This document shows, one piece after another, positions 1-9,700 of a stretch of DNA of 64,000 nt (within the stretch, counting starts at the first letter, position 1; the number at the start of each line of letters is the position of its first letter). Under the pieces are notes generated by a model, which was not told the DNA's origin, did no database searches, and saw nothing but the letters and a program-made list of their open reading frames with translations. The translations under genes were made by a program, and so were the position numbers. The DNA comes from Bacteroides cutis (GTDB lineage Bacteria; Bacteroidota; Bacteroidia; Bacteroidales; Bacteroidaceae): assembly GCF_900241005.1 (NCBI RefSeq), contig NZ_OEST01000001.1, positions 1 to 64,000 on the forward strand, written 5' to 3'.

Positions 1-365
1 TCTCGTTCCCGAAAGCGGATGCAAAAGTAGGGCATTTGATAATAACACGCAAATATATATGACTCTTTTTTTTAAAAAAAAATGAAACTTTTCTGTAACA
101 TGCTGAAAAATAAGGATGTTATAAAACATATTTCCAAAGGGAAGAGGAAAAAACACGGAAAGAAAACACATTATTATATATACGCACGAGCGGAGAAAGA
201 GAAAAAGAAAAAACAGGAACGGAAAGAAAAAGAAAAAAAGGCGAGAAAGTGATATAAAGAAAGGCAAATTTATATTCACCATAACATTACTACGATCATT
301 TTCGGAAAAATAAAAGGAAACAAATGAAATAAACAGCTACTTTTTCTACAATCAAATAAAAATTA
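1..365. other. Gene-free left edge, purine-rich on the plus strand
   Basis: No credible reading frame is present. The stretch from about 188 to 249 is almost entirely A and G on the plus strand, and the rest is AT-rich. Apart from the leftward promoter near position 22-53 I see no gene, tRNA or repeat here. Confidence 0.5.
22..53 (-). promoter_or_regulatory. Bacteroides-type promoter firing left out of the window
   Basis: Read on the minus strand, TTTG (53-50) is followed after exactly 20 bases by TACTTTTG (29-22). This matches the Bacteroides primary sigma consensus TTTG-N19/20-TAnnTTTG. An A/T tract (67-85) lies just upstream and could act as an UP element. The transcript would start near position 15 and leave the window, so the gene served is not visible. 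Confidence 0.7.
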
Positions 366-374
366 TTACTTTTG

Positions 375-500
375 CGCAACCACTCACATACAGCAAATGC
401 GATATAGTGCAACAGAAGGCTTTGGCCCTCGGCTGTGCACTATATCGCATTTTATGTTAGTATGCGAGTGGTTTCCTACTAACAAGCCGAGGGCTTTTAT
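375..500 (+). ncRNA. Candidate structured small RNA with attenuator-like alternative pairing
   Basis: A TACTTTTG box (367-374) could start a plus-strand transcript near 380, although no clear TTTG lies 19-20 bases upstream. The transcript would open with an outer stem (380-391 with 460-471, 11 of 12 pairs). This encloses a perfect 17-bp stem (395-411 with 436-452) extended by CAG/CTG. The apical loop contains GCCCTCGGCT (425-434), an exact complement of AGCCGAGGGC (485-494). That 3' segment can instead fold as AAGCC-GAG-GGCTT followed by a T-run, a short terminator. No open reading frame fits. A 6S-like RNA, or a terminator serving the convergent minus-strand gene, are alternatives. The structure is plain in the sequence; the function is inferred. 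Confidence 0.5.
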
Positions 501-565
501 TTCCTTCGCTTTGGTGTCTTTTTAAGTATTATTAATAGATAACATATTTGGAAGACTCTAAAAGT

Positions 566-1306
566 CTATTCAATTTTTGTCGTTTTTCCGTCTTGCTCGT
601 GAGAGTAGGACGGATTTTTACCAATAACATAAACATTTATTTGTTCACTGATACTTCTCATTCCCGAAACAGAGGGGTGTCCCCATTGTTTACTAATATC
701 ATGTAAACAAATATTTGTAACTCCGTAATGGCAACAAATCTCAATCATAGAGTTAGTTATCTCTTCAGATAGTTCAGTGTTTGTAATATTATAAATCTTT
801 GCATTAGGATATTCATTAATGAGAAAATCTAGCAAATAACAAAATGCAGGACGAAAATTATACAAATCGGCTTTCACCCAATTATTATACTGATACTCAC
901 CAATTGGTACACCTGCCCAACTATCATTTGTACCCCCGAAGACAAAGATTACATCAGGACTACCCAAATTATTCATGCGAGTTATAAAGGAACAATCAGA
1001 AGAATCTACTTTCCTATAGCCTGTATTACAAATGGTAGCGCCTGAATAAGAATTGTTACGTTCCAATTGCCAACCGTTACTACGTAAAAAAAGCGTCCAC
1101 CAAGTTTCTTCCACTCTCTTTACATCATTTTCTTTTTTCTCTTCGGGCACTCCATACCAACAGCGATTGGTTTCAGGGGTGACATAACCATAAAAAGTTG
1201 AATAAGAATCTCCAAGAATGGAAACTTTTATTTTCTGCTGAGCGGAAAGAGCCAAGAAAAATGAAAAACAGGCAACTATAAAACAGAATAATAATTTTGT
1301 TTTCAT
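566..1306 (-). CDS. Secreted SGNH/GDSL-family hydrolase
   Basis: The 246-residue protein begins with a hydrophobic signal peptide (about residues 1-22, ending LSAQQ). It carries the SGNH blocks in order: ILGDSYS with the nucleophilic serine near residue 33, GGTND for the oxyanion-hole asparagine, and HPSVSGM with the catalytic histidine near the C-terminus. The family hydrolyses esters, often removing acetyl groups from carbohydrates, but the substrate cannot be read from sequence. It is the only gene in its transcript, with its own promoter (1343-1374), and points towards the candidate small RNA. The ATG at 1306 is the only sensible start, directly before the signal peptide. The decayed glycosidase next door may once have been a partner in glycan processing; this is inference. 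Confidence 0.85.
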   Translation of the reverse strand: MKTKLLFCFIVACFSFFLALSAQQKIKVSILGDSYSTFYGYVTPETNRCWYGVPEEKKENDVKRVEETWWTLFLRSNGWQLERNNSYSGATICNTGYRKVDSSDCSFITRMNNLGSPDVIFVFGGTNDSWAGVPIGEYQYNNWVKADLYNFRPAFCYLLDFLINEYPNAKIYNITNTELSEEITNSMIEICCHYGVTNICLHDISKQWGHPSVSGMRSISEQINVYVIGKNPSYSHEQDGKTTKIE

Positions 1307-1342
1307 ACAATTATAGTTCTCAATAAAGAGTTTTCAATCTTA

Positions 1343-1374
1343 CAAATGTATAGATTAATCTTTATATTGACAAA
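1343..1374 (-). promoter_or_regulatory. Promoter of the SGNH hydrolase gene
   Basis: On the minus strand TTTG (1374-1371), a 20-base spacer and TACATTTG (1350-1343) give a full match to the Bacteroides sigma consensus. Transcription would start about 30 bases before the ATG at 1306. Confidence 0.7.
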
Positions 1375-1439
1375 AAGTAAAAAAGATTTTCTATTTTGAT
1401 ATATATCAACAATAAACAAAAGTAAACAAGTCGCACTTA

Positions 1440-2052
1440 TTTGTTGATTACGTTAAAGTAATATATGATCTTGTCAAAGAAATAGGTAAACGACCTGTAA
1501 TCTGGACCAATATTATCCTTAAATATCCAGCAAAGACAAGAATTATCTAAAAATATTATTTTAGTAGATCGGAATTACGGTTGGGAGCCAGACAATTTCG
1601 GTAAATAGAATAACTTTCTTGGGTTAGATGTAAAGATGTGAGGAGCCGTATTCATACATTCATATCCAGATAATGTTTATATCATACTATGGATGAAAAT
1701 TCTAATAATCTGTCCACTTTTCTACCCTTTACCCGTTAATCATAATTGCAAAGAAATAATACTGAAACATCTATACTTAAGAGTTTTACGCATTCACAGA
1801 AGAAGTATCTATCCTCCTGACTACTTCTAATTTCAACAAGAAACAGTCCGATAAGAAAAAGATATCAAAGGAAAACCAATAGTGCAAGTCATAAAAAAAC
1901 ACGAAGACTTGAAAAATAAATTCAGTAAACTTTCTCCCAAAATGTACACAGAAGAGTTCAAACACTACAGAAACAATATAATCACCCCTAAAAAAGGACT
2001 CTTCACCTCTGGAAATTTCTTGAAAAGAAGAAATCAAAGATATAAAGAGTGA
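1440..2052 (+). pseudogene. Decayed glycosidase-like gene, probably family 20 type
   Basis: Short plus-strand stretches in different frames read as one protein broken by mutations. FVDYVK...KRPVIWTNIILKYP (1440-1529) ends at a stop at 1548. One base out of frame follows KNIILVDRNYGWEPDNFG (to about 1602), then a TAG at 1606, FLGLDVKM, a TGA at 1639 where a tryptophan is expected, then GAVFIHSYPDN. A further frame gives NSNNLSTFLPFTR near 1704-1742, and the C-terminal part MYTEEFKHYRNNI runs to a TGA at 2050-2052. RPVIW, an acidic NYGW and WGA...HPDN motifs resemble Bacteroidetes family 20 hexosaminidase-like proteins, from memory of the family. The 5' half of the gene is missing upstream. No mobile element is visible beside it. 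Confidence 0.5.
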
Positions 2053-2559
2053 ATAAAAACGAGCGAATATCTATTCTCTACCACTGTCAAACGCCTGATG
2101 TGAATTGATAATACCTTGTATCTTACAAAGTAGTTAATTATCTGTGTCAGTTGAACAGAAAGCAAGAATTGCCGCGCAGTGAAGATCTCCTGATAAGTCA
2201 ATGTACCATGTTGTATCAAGAGTTATATACTATAAACTACGTTTTCCTAGGAATTAATCTGTCCGGTACACAGTTCTATTTTTCCATGGATCGTCTATAC
2301 CTAAGTAAGAGCGTTGTTAACCTCACTACCGATGTTGAGTAGAGTTTACTGGGAAAAATACTTAGTTTCTTCCTACTCCGTTTTGGTAATCTTCAGTTAC
2401 ATCATGTTCAGACCTTTATTAATAAAAGTTGTATCAATACCCCTAGAGCTGAAAAAAGAAACTTTCTGGGATTGATAATCATATTTCTGGCAATATTAAT
2501 CCAACTTATCGTACCTCCCAACGTGATGGGCAGATGAAAGGCAGTTTCCACTTCCTTAA
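2053..2559. other. Gene-free stretch between the remnant and the MBOAT gene
   Basis: All frames are broken into fragments of under about 65 codons, apart from one that mostly runs antiparallel within the MBOAT gene. I recognise no protein family, RNA or repeat. It may hold further decayed sequence, but nothing can be supported. Confidence 0.4.
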
Positions 2560-4047
2560 TTAGAATTGAAAGTAAATGAATGGCTGTATCTCCGAGCTCT
2601 TCATCTGGATAATCAAATATATCATGCCGATAATCAACAACGCTTTTCCAAAAAGAGGGAGCCGGATAACTACTTTGCAACAGGTCTGTTCCCAACTATC
2701 AGGCAAAAAATGCAGGAAATATCCCAATCCCATCAACACGAATACTTCCCTATAACCAGATATCAGTTGCGGGAAAAGTTGCGGACGGAAAGTTGTGAAT
2801 ATCTGTTCCAGCATATCCAACGAAGTCGAGAATTGAGCATTACGGAAAAATATCCAGCAAAAGCAGACAAAATGGAAAGTAATAAGTATACCGAAGAAAC
2901 GTCGGATACCATGACTACGTTCTCCTTTCTTTCTCCCGATGAGTCCCATCCAAAATTTGTGTAAAGCCAATGCTATTCCGTGAAACATCCCCCAAAGGAC
3001 AAAGTTCCAGGAAGCGCCATGCCACAAACCACCTAAAAACATGGTAATAATGAGATTGGCATACTGGCGAATTTTACCTTTACGATTACCACCCAAGGAG
3101 ACATACAGATAATCACGTAACCAACTGGATAAAGAGATATGCCAACGACGCCAAAATTCCGTAATGGATGCTGACTTATAAGGTGAATCGAAATTCATAT
3201 TGAAATGAAATCCCAGCAATAGCGCTATACCTATCGCCATATCACTATATCCGGAGAAATCACAATAGATTTGCAAGGCATAACCATAAACTCCCATCAG
3301 ATTTTCCACACCCGAATAGAGCGTAGGGTTATCAAAAATACGCTCTACAAAATTAATACTGATATAATCTGAAATAATCGTTTTCTTGAAAAGTCCACTG
3401 ACAATAAGAAAGATACCTCGCCCGAACATTTCATTGGAAACAAACAACGGACGGCGGATTTGCGGAATAAAGTCACGTGCACGGACAATGGGACCCGCCA
3501 CCAGCTGCGGAAAGAAAGAAACATAAAAAGCATAGTCTAATAGATTTGTAAGTGGCTTAATTTCCTTTCGATACACATCAATTGTATAACTCAACGACTG
3601 GAAGGTGAAGAATGAAATACCTACAGGAAGGAAGATATCCATAGCGATAAACGTGTCCCCCGTCAAGGATGCGAAAAAGTCCAAAAGGAAATTTGTATAT
3701 TTAAAATAGCATAACAACCCTAAGTTCAGTAACAAACTAACTACCACCCATGTTTTGCGTTGCCAGCGGACGGTGGCACGCTCCATCATACGGGCGATGA
3801 GGAAGTCGGATACCGTGACAAAGGCAAGCAAGAAGAAATAAGTTCCACTACTTTTATAATAGAAATAATAGGAGAACAACGTCACGAACATCAAACGGGC
3901 AGTAGTGCGACGCTGCAAAAACAGATAGAACAGAATGAAAGCAGCAAACAGCCACAGGAAAATGCCGCTACTGAATATCATCGGCGCTTGCGGGTCGTAC
4001 ACGAAAACATCACGCAAACGGATAAGATCAATATTTAGTCCATTCAT
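2560..4047 (-). CDS. MBOAT-family membrane O-acyltransferase (AlgI-like)
   Basis: This polytopic membrane protein of about 495 residues belongs to the membrane-bound O-acyltransferase family. AlgI, PatA and DltB relatives move acyl groups, usually acetyl, across the membrane for transfer to a surface polymer. Visible hallmarks are many hydrophobic segments, FFPQLVAGPIVR, the DFSGYSDMAIG stretch, the FWRRWHISLSSWLRDYLY block, and WHGASWNFVLWG with the family's conserved histidine. I chose the ATG at 4047, which overlaps the TGA of the upstream SGNH gene as ATGA; a TTG six bases earlier would also be in frame. It is the last gene of a three-gene operon with two SGNH proteins, fitting an extracytoplasmic O-acylation system. 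The acceptor polymer is unknown. Confidence 0.92.
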   Translation of the reverse strand: MNGLNIDLIRLRDVFVYDPQAPMIFSSGIFLWLFAAFILFYLFLQRRTTARLMFVTLFSYYFYYKSSGTYFFLLAFVTVSDFLIARMMERATVRWQRKTWVVVSLLLNLGLLCYFKYTNFLLDFFASLTGDTFIAMDIFLPVGISFFTFQSLSYTIDVYRKEIKPLTNLLDYAFYVSFFPQLVAGPIVRARDFIPQIRRPLFVSNEMFGRGIFLIVSGLFKKTIISDYISINFVERIFDNPTLYSGVENLMGVYGYALQIYCDFSGYSDMAIGIALLLGFHFNMNFDSPYKSASITEFWRRWHISLSSWLRDYLYVSLGGNRKGKIRQYANLIITMFLGGLWHGASWNFVLWGMFHGIALALHKFWMGLIGRKKGERSHGIRRFFGILITFHFVCFCWIFFRNAQFSTSLDMLEQIFTTFRPQLFPQLISGYREVFVLMGLGYFLHFLPDSWEQTCCKVVIRLPLFGKALLIIGMIYLIIQMKSSEIQPFIYFQF

Positions 4048-4973
4048 TGACAATAGTCGTTATATGATTTCAAGAAAGCACAATAGAACATTTCACCCTG
4101 CAAACGATAACCATCGGGCATATAGTGCACGTGATCGGGGCGCATCAATCCGGCTTCTTGCCAGTTCAGACAGGCACGACGTGAACCGCCGAAGACATTA
4201 TACATATCCCACACAGCAATCCCGTTAGCATCAGCAAAACGACAGATAGTCTGTACGGCAACGGCTGCACGTGAATTTATCTTATAAGTACGACGACGGC
4301 GCTGACGAAAACTCTCATATGAGCCCGGAGGAGTCGTCATCACTATCGGAACATCGGGCAGACTGTCTCGAAGCATACGTACTAACTCATCCATTTGTCG
4401 ATAATGCAACAGAGAGCTATAACGGCGATTATGACTTTCGTTAGTTCCAAATGAAAGGATCAAAAGGTCGGGATGCAGGGCAGCAATTTCCGCTATACGG
4501 TCAGAACGAGTAAATGTAGTACAAAAGGCACCGTTGATACCCACATCCGTATACGAAATCTTACCAAAAGTCTCTTGTAAACGTACACCGGTAGTTCGAG
4601 GAAAGATATGTCCACGGATATGACTATCTCCCATATGGACAATATGGAGAGAATCGACAGATACCCCTAAATGGAGCAAACGTAATTTTTCCCAAAAGGG
4701 TTTGAGGATACCTACACTGTCTATCAACTCATTATTTCCAAGTTGCGCAAAAACTTTAGGTAACGCGATAAAAGGGAGTGATATTGTATCCGTACGCTGT
4801 GAGTAACAAAAAAGGGTGTCGCAACCTACCATAACTTTGTCCAACAGAGGGCAACTCGGCAGCTCATCTTGTGCACGAAGTTGCTGCAAACTCGAAAACA
4901 GCACAAGCACTGTGCAACAAATCATAAATCGTAAATCGTCCAACTGCAAATTTCCCCTATGGTTCCGTTTCAT
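4044..4973 (-). CDS. SGNH/GDSL-fold protein of the acylation operon
   Basis: This protein of about 309 residues has a hydrophobic stretch near the N-terminus (MICCTVLVLFSSL, ending LRAQD) that should export it or anchor it in the inner membrane. SGNH blocks are present: HMGDSHIRGH with the catalytic serine, SFGTNES with the oxyanion asparagine, and DHVHYMPDGY supplying the Asp-x-x-His pair near the C-terminus. Such proteins beside MBOAT transferases (AlgX, PatB and AlgJ types) complete transfer of acetyl groups to a periplasmic or surface polymer. The ATG at 4973 overlaps the end of the upstream SGNH gene; a GTG at 4979 is an alternative start. Its TGA overlaps the MBOAT start, which implies translational coupling. 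Confidence 0.85.
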   Translation of the reverse strand: MKRNHRGNLQLDDLRFMICCTVLVLFSSLQQLRAQDELPSCPLLDKVMVGCDTLFCYSQRTDTISLPFIALPKVFAQLGNNELIDSVGILKPFWEKLRLLHLGVSVDSLHIVHMGDSHIRGHIFPRTTGVRLQETFGKISYTDVGINGAFCTTFTRSDRIAEIAALHPDLLILSFGTNESHNRRYSSLLHYRQMDELVRMLRDSLPDVPIVMTTPPGSYESFRQRRRRTYKINSRAAVAVQTICRFADANGIAVWDMYNVFGGSRRACLNWQEAGLMRPDHVHYMPDGYRLQGEMFYCAFLKSYNDYCQ

Positions 4974-6333
4974 AAGCACGTCTCCTATCGTATTTTTCTT
5001 TACCGTATATCAATGCTTCATAAAGTAAACCCGCAAGATATTTTCCACCCCGAAAGTTAATATGCGTATAATCATAATTTGCCATGGATGGCTTGGCATG
5101 CACCATTTTTGCCATACTACCCTCACCTCCCATTGCTTCGAACATATTCCAGAAAGCAACACCACTCTCGGCCGCCAGATTTTGCTGATAGCGAACCAAA
5201 TTCTTAATACCAGGCATAGTCCGCAAATCTCCCTCCTCGGTCTTATAATCACGGTCTCCCACACTGACAACCAAAATACCCGCCTGTGGAAAAGCTTCTT
5301 TAAGACGGGTGATGGCCATAGCCATACCATCACTATACCGATCGTAATTACGCCCTCGTTCAGTAGCGACATTAAGTCCATACTGAAGAATTATTAGATC
5401 GTAAGGACGCTGTTCGTTAAACTCGCGCATCATCCATATAGGGACAGAACGTAGGGACAAGCCGGAACTACCACGCAATGAAAAGTTATCTACAATGATG
5501 CCTTGAGTGCCATCCATAGCCAAACCATAGAACAACGTAGAATCGGCATTTTCCACTGTCCAGCATACGGAACCGATATGTCCTTTTACATCCATCTGCT
5601 GTAATTCTCCTGTAACCGGAAACATTTCAGTATACTTACTTTCCCGATTAACACTGACCGAGAGAGTTACTTCTCCTTTATTATAAAAGAAAATAGAAGC
5701 ATGGTCACAGGTATCCAGACGAGAAGCATAATTTTTTTGTCCCCGAAGTTCGACATACGCACCAGCATGAGGAATGAAATAATGCCCTGAAATTCCCTGT
5801 TTGTTGCGGTCAAAGAAAACAGAGTCCATGATGGAATGACTCTGCCAATCGCCAAAACTGTGTCGTACCGTAGGTCTGAAACTACTGGTCATGGAAGTAA
5901 TCGTCACGAAACCTACTCCACAACCTCCATAACGTTTCTGTAACATTTCGCGCAAATCGGCAGTAAGAATATCGGCTTCAATGAAAGAATCGCCAAAATA
6001 AGCAATACGCACTAGACGAGACTTCTGAGACAATTCATCCAGCGCCCGATAGAAAGGTGTCATACCACGCATCGTGGAATCGCTATAATCCTCAATGCAG
6101 GTCATTCCAGAACGGCAGGTATCTACAAAAGCCGGTTTTACCTTAGGCGGCAGTGGTAACAGGCTGTCCGGCTCACTCGCCGATTGTAATAAAGGGCGCA
6201 CATCAGCAAGTATATCCACACGCCTCAACACACGACCACCTATTGTGATTCCTGGCAAAATGTACATCAACAAAAGTGCAACCACCACGATGCACATCAA
6301 CAAACCCGTATATTTCAATACATTCTTTTCCAT
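4957..6333 (-). CDS. Membrane-anchored SGNH-fold protein, first gene of the acylation operon
   Basis: The 458-residue protein has one N-terminal membrane segment (about residues 9-28, VVVALLLMYILPG), so the rest should lie in the periplasm. The SGNH fold shows in IAYFGDSFIEADI with a serine after GD, then LQYGLNVA, where the usual GTND-like block has become GLN, and DYTHINFRGG with a C-terminal histidine. The fold is long because about 200 residues separate the blocks, probably a carbohydrate-binding insertion. It leads the operon followed by a second SGNH gene and the MBOAT transferase. Having two different SGNH proteins suggests that one transfers and the other binds or hydrolyses; which does which is unknown. 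The ATG at 6333 directly precedes the anchor. Confidence 0.8.
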   Translation of the reverse strand: MEKNVLKYTGLLMCIVVVALLLMYILPGITIGGRVLRRVDILADVRPLLQSASEPDSLLPLPPKVKPAFVDTCRSGMTCIEDYSDSTMRGMTPFYRALDELSQKSRLVRIAYFGDSFIEADILTADLREMLQKRYGGCGVGFVTITSMTSSFRPTVRHSFGDWQSHSIMDSVFFDRNKQGISGHYFIPHAGAYVELRGQKNYASRLDTCDHASIFFYNKGEVTLSVSVNRESKYTEMFPVTGELQQMDVKGHIGSVCWTVENADSTLFYGLAMDGTQGIIVDNFSLRGSSGLSLRSVPIWMMREFNEQRPYDLIILQYGLNVATERGRNYDRYSDGMAMAITRLKEAFPQAGILVVSVGDRDYKTEEGDLRTMPGIKNLVRYQQNLAAESGVAFWNMFEAMGGEGSMAKMVHAKPSMANYDYTHINFRGGKYLAGLLYEALIYGKEKYDRRRAYETEP

Positions 6334-6347
6334 AACTAATCAAGGCG

Positions 6348-6355
6348 CAAAGATA
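6348..6355 (-). promoter_or_regulatory. Candidate -7 element of the acylation operon
   Basis: TATCTTTG on the minus strand lies 15 bases before the ATG of the first SGNH gene and beyond the efflux-operon terminator, so it could start this operon with a very short leader. No TTTG is found at the right distance, so support is partial. Confidence 0.35.
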
Positions 6356-6382
6356 TGATTTTTTCATCACAGAGAATAAAAT

Positions 6383-6418
6383 AATCCCCGGAAAGGAAAG
6401 ATATTTCCTCCGGGGATT
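6383..6418 (-). terminator. Terminator of the efflux operon
   Basis: Perfect 10-base arms AATCCCCGGA (6383-6392) and TCCGGGGATT (6409-6418), extended inside by AGGAAA/TTTCCT, form one long hairpin. On the minus strand it is followed by ATTTTATT. It lies 25 bases past the stop of the PII-like gene. Confidence 0.8.
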
Positions 6419-6442
6419 ACCTCTATTTAATGAATAAAGTTC

Positions 6443-6736
6443 TTAAATAGTCTTTTCAATATTCCAAACGAATGCTCGAAGCCCTAATTGCTCGGTCTGC
6501 TTATCCATGTTGTGCAGAACTTCCAGCAACGGGGCTACCCTTTCATCTTCTACCATCGTAAGGATGGCAGAACACATGGAAGGCCATGCATGACTTCCAT
6601 AATGAGGTTCTCCGGTCTTAGAACCGCGTCCGCGTACTTGCTCCCAATAAGTGAAACCACGACAATTCAGTCTGTCGAGAGTTGCGATAATGCGTTCGTA
6701 GTACGCCTGGTCGAATGTGATTAATACAGATTTCAT
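6443..6736 (-). CDS. Small PII-like protein linked to the RND pump
   Basis: This protein of about 97 residues starts MKSVLITFDQAYYERI and ends VWNIEKTI. Its size, the pattern of strands and helices, and its position directly after an RND pump gene suggest a PII-like ferredoxin-fold protein of the DUF3240 kind, which occurs beside CusA/CzcA-type pumps. This assignment rests on context and fold impression, not on a diagnostic motif. The ATG at 6736 is preferred over an upstream start at 6793, which would add a low-complexity AT-rich leader made of a repeat. A 12-bp inverted repeat lies between the pump gene and this start. It is the last gene of the operon. Confidence 0.65.
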   Translation of the reverse strand: MKSVLITFDQAYYERIIATLDRLNCRGFTYWEQVRGRGSKTGEPHYGSHAWPSMCSAILTMVEDERVAPLLEVLHNMDKQTEQLGLRAFVWNIEKTI

Positions 6737-6748
6737 AATTATTTTATT

Positions 6749-6791
6749 GATAGTTGATAATTGATAGTCGATAATTAACTTATCAACTATC
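6749..6791. repeat. Inverted repeat between the pump gene and the PII-like gene
   Basis: GATAGTTGATAA (6749-6760) and TTATCAACTATC (6780-6791) are perfect 12-base inverted arms around a 19-base loop. The short TTGATAATTGA unit also appears in the rpoB-rpoC spacer. The hairpin could uncouple the last gene from the pump or protect an mRNA end; that is inference. Confidence 0.6.
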
Positions 6792-6796
6792 ATTTT

Positions 6797-9700
6797 TTAT
6801 CCCTTCTTTTGTTTTTTAAAATAAACATTCAGTTGTTTCTGCATTTTACGGCGTTGACGCTTGATGCCGACGCCACCAAAGATACAGTACATCGTTGGAA
6901 CGTAAATCAAAGTAAGAATGGTAGAAACCGTCAGACCACCGATTACAGCAATCGCCATCGGGCTCCACATTTCAGCACCTTGTCCAGTACTGATTGCCAT
7001 CGGAATCATACCGAGAATAGTTGTCATTGTCGTCATTAATACCGGACGGAGACGGCTCTTACCTGCTGTGACAACGGCATTCAGTACTGACTGCCCACGC
7101 TCACGGCAAAGGATGGTATAGTCGATAAGTACAATACCGTTCTTCACTACAATACCAATCAACATGATACTGCCCAATAAGCTCATTACACTCAATGTGG
7201 TATTGGTAATAAACAACGCCATCAACACACCACTCATTGCAAACGGAACAGAAAGGATCAGAATAAACGGATAAGTCAACGATTCGAACTGGGCTGCCAT
7301 TACAATAAACACAAGGATGATAATCAATATACCCAATGTTCCCAAATCACGGAACGAATCTTGTTGGTCTTCAAACGAACCAGCTACCTGAATAGTAATA
7401 TCCGATGGAATTTCCATTCTGTCTATGATGTCATTACCCGCATTAACGACATCACCTAATGGAGCACCAGAAATTACAGCAGATACCGTAACTATACGTT
7501 CACGATCTTTACGTTCAATAGTAGGTGGCGCAAAACGTTCAACTACCGTTCCAAGATCTTTAATTCGAACACCTTCTCCCTTGTTATTATAAACAAGAAT
7601 ATTCTCAATAGCCTCCAAACTGGTACGAAACTCGGGAGCATAACGAACCTTGATATCGTATTCATCACCATCTTCACGATATTTCGATGCCGTCGCACCG
7701 TTAATACGATTACGCAGATAAGTAGCTGCAGTAGACAAGTTTAATCCGTGCAAAGCCAACTTCTCACGATCAAAATCGACCTGATACTCCGGCTGATAAT
7801 CACTACGGCTAATATTTACTTCAGATACACCTTTCACTTTGAACAACTCGCGTTTCAGTTTAGCGGCAACACTGTCAGTTTCTGCCATACTGTAACCATA
7901 GACTTCAAAGTCGGCAGAAGCTTGAGCTGACATACCTGTATTGCTACCACCAAGAATAACCTGCGCCTTGCTAAATTCCGGATAGGCTTTCAAATCTTCA
8001 CGCATCTCATCACAAACTTTCTCCAAAGTGATATCACGATCACCTGGATCGACTAAACTGATATTGAAAGAAATAATATGAGAACCGTTATCCTGCATAG
8101 ATGCCCACGTATTATCCGAATCAGCCTGGCCTACAGTATAATTACATATCTTCATAACTCCCTTATATTTCTCCAGCCACTGATTAGTCAACTTTTCCGA
8201 AAGTTGCTGTGCTACTTCTTTACGGGTTCCGATAGGTAACTCCAATTGTACTGCAATACGAGCATTATCTTGTGCTGGAAAGAACTCCGTACCAATTGTT
8301 TTGGCGCAAAACAAACTCAGAATAAAGAATAGCACACAACCGATGAGCACTACCTTACGATGACGAACTGCCCAATTCAGCATACGGGCATACCAGTTAT
8401 CCAACCCGTCCAATACGCGTTCAATCGGTCCGAAGAATGTCTTGAATGCACGCGACTGTGTCTTCTGTAGACGAAGCAACTGTGAACAAAGCATCGGAGT
8501 CAAAGATAATGCTGCTACTGTAGAGATAAACATAATGGCACACATCATCCAACCTAACTGCTTAAACAACACGCCTGACATACCACTAACCATAGTCAAT
8601 GGAAAGAATACGGCAATCATGGTCAATGTAGACGCAACTACAGAAATAGCCACCTCATTCGTTCCATGAACAGCAGCTTGCTTGGGATCGGAACCACGTT
8701 CAATATGCGTAGTGACATTCTCTAGTACCACAATAGCATCGTCCACCACCATACCTATAGCAATAGAAAGTGATGAAAGCGAAATGATGTTAATCGTATT
8801 TCCCGAGATAGCCAAATAAATGAATGAAGCAATCAAGGAAAGTGGAATCGTAATACAGATAATCAATGTGGCACGCCAACGCCCCAAAAAGAGGAACACC
8901 ACAATAACCACGAACAACAAAGCGTACATTACCGTCTCCGTCAAACTATCTATGGTATTCAAGATATTATCGGATGTATCTACAATAATGCCCAACTTCA
9001 CATCACTCGGCAAATTCTTTTGCAAACGAGGAAGCGCTTGTTGCACTTTTTTGGAGATCTCTACAGAATTGGCACCAGACTGTTTTTGAACAACAATCAT
9101 GGCACCTTGCACACCATTATTATAAGTCTCCTGCGCACGTTCCTCTACGGTATCTACCACTTTGGCAACATCACGTAGATACACTGTAGCGCCATTGTGA
9201 GTACCCACTACAACATTATCCAACTGACGAGAGTCATCAAACTCACCTTCCACACGCAATGAATAAGTTTCATTACCGATATCGAAATTACCACCTGGGA
9301 TATTCTTATTTTCCGCTCCAATGATAGAACTGATAGTTTCGATACTCAAATTATACGCTTCCAGTTTATAAGGATCACAGTAGACCTGAATTTCACGTTG
9401 TGGCGCACCACTGATAGACACTGTACCTACACCAGGAATACGTGCCAAAGGGTTTACCACGCGGTCATCCAGAATTTTATAAAGTGCCGACTGGCTTTCG
9501 TTAGCCTGTACAGATAACAGTACGATGGGAATCATATCTGTACTAAACTTGAAAATGATAGGATTTTCCACATCATCAGGCAATTCAGAACTTACCATAT
9601 CCAGTTTATCACGTACATCGTTTGTCAACACGTCAATATCGTTTCCGAACTCAAACTCCAGCGTAATCAGAGACATATTCTCCGAAGAACGAGAAGTGAT

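Noticed and set aside
188..249. Purine-rich tract as a coding or repeat element
   Set aside because: Too irregular for a simple repeat and no frame or conserved word can be supported.
2151..2342. 63-codon plus-strand frame beside the remnant
   Set aside because: No family resemblance, and it lies in a stretch broken in all frames; possibly decayed sequence.
2408..2695. 95-codon minus-strand frame
   Set aside because: Half of it is another frame of the MBOAT gene, and the remainder matches nothing I recognise.
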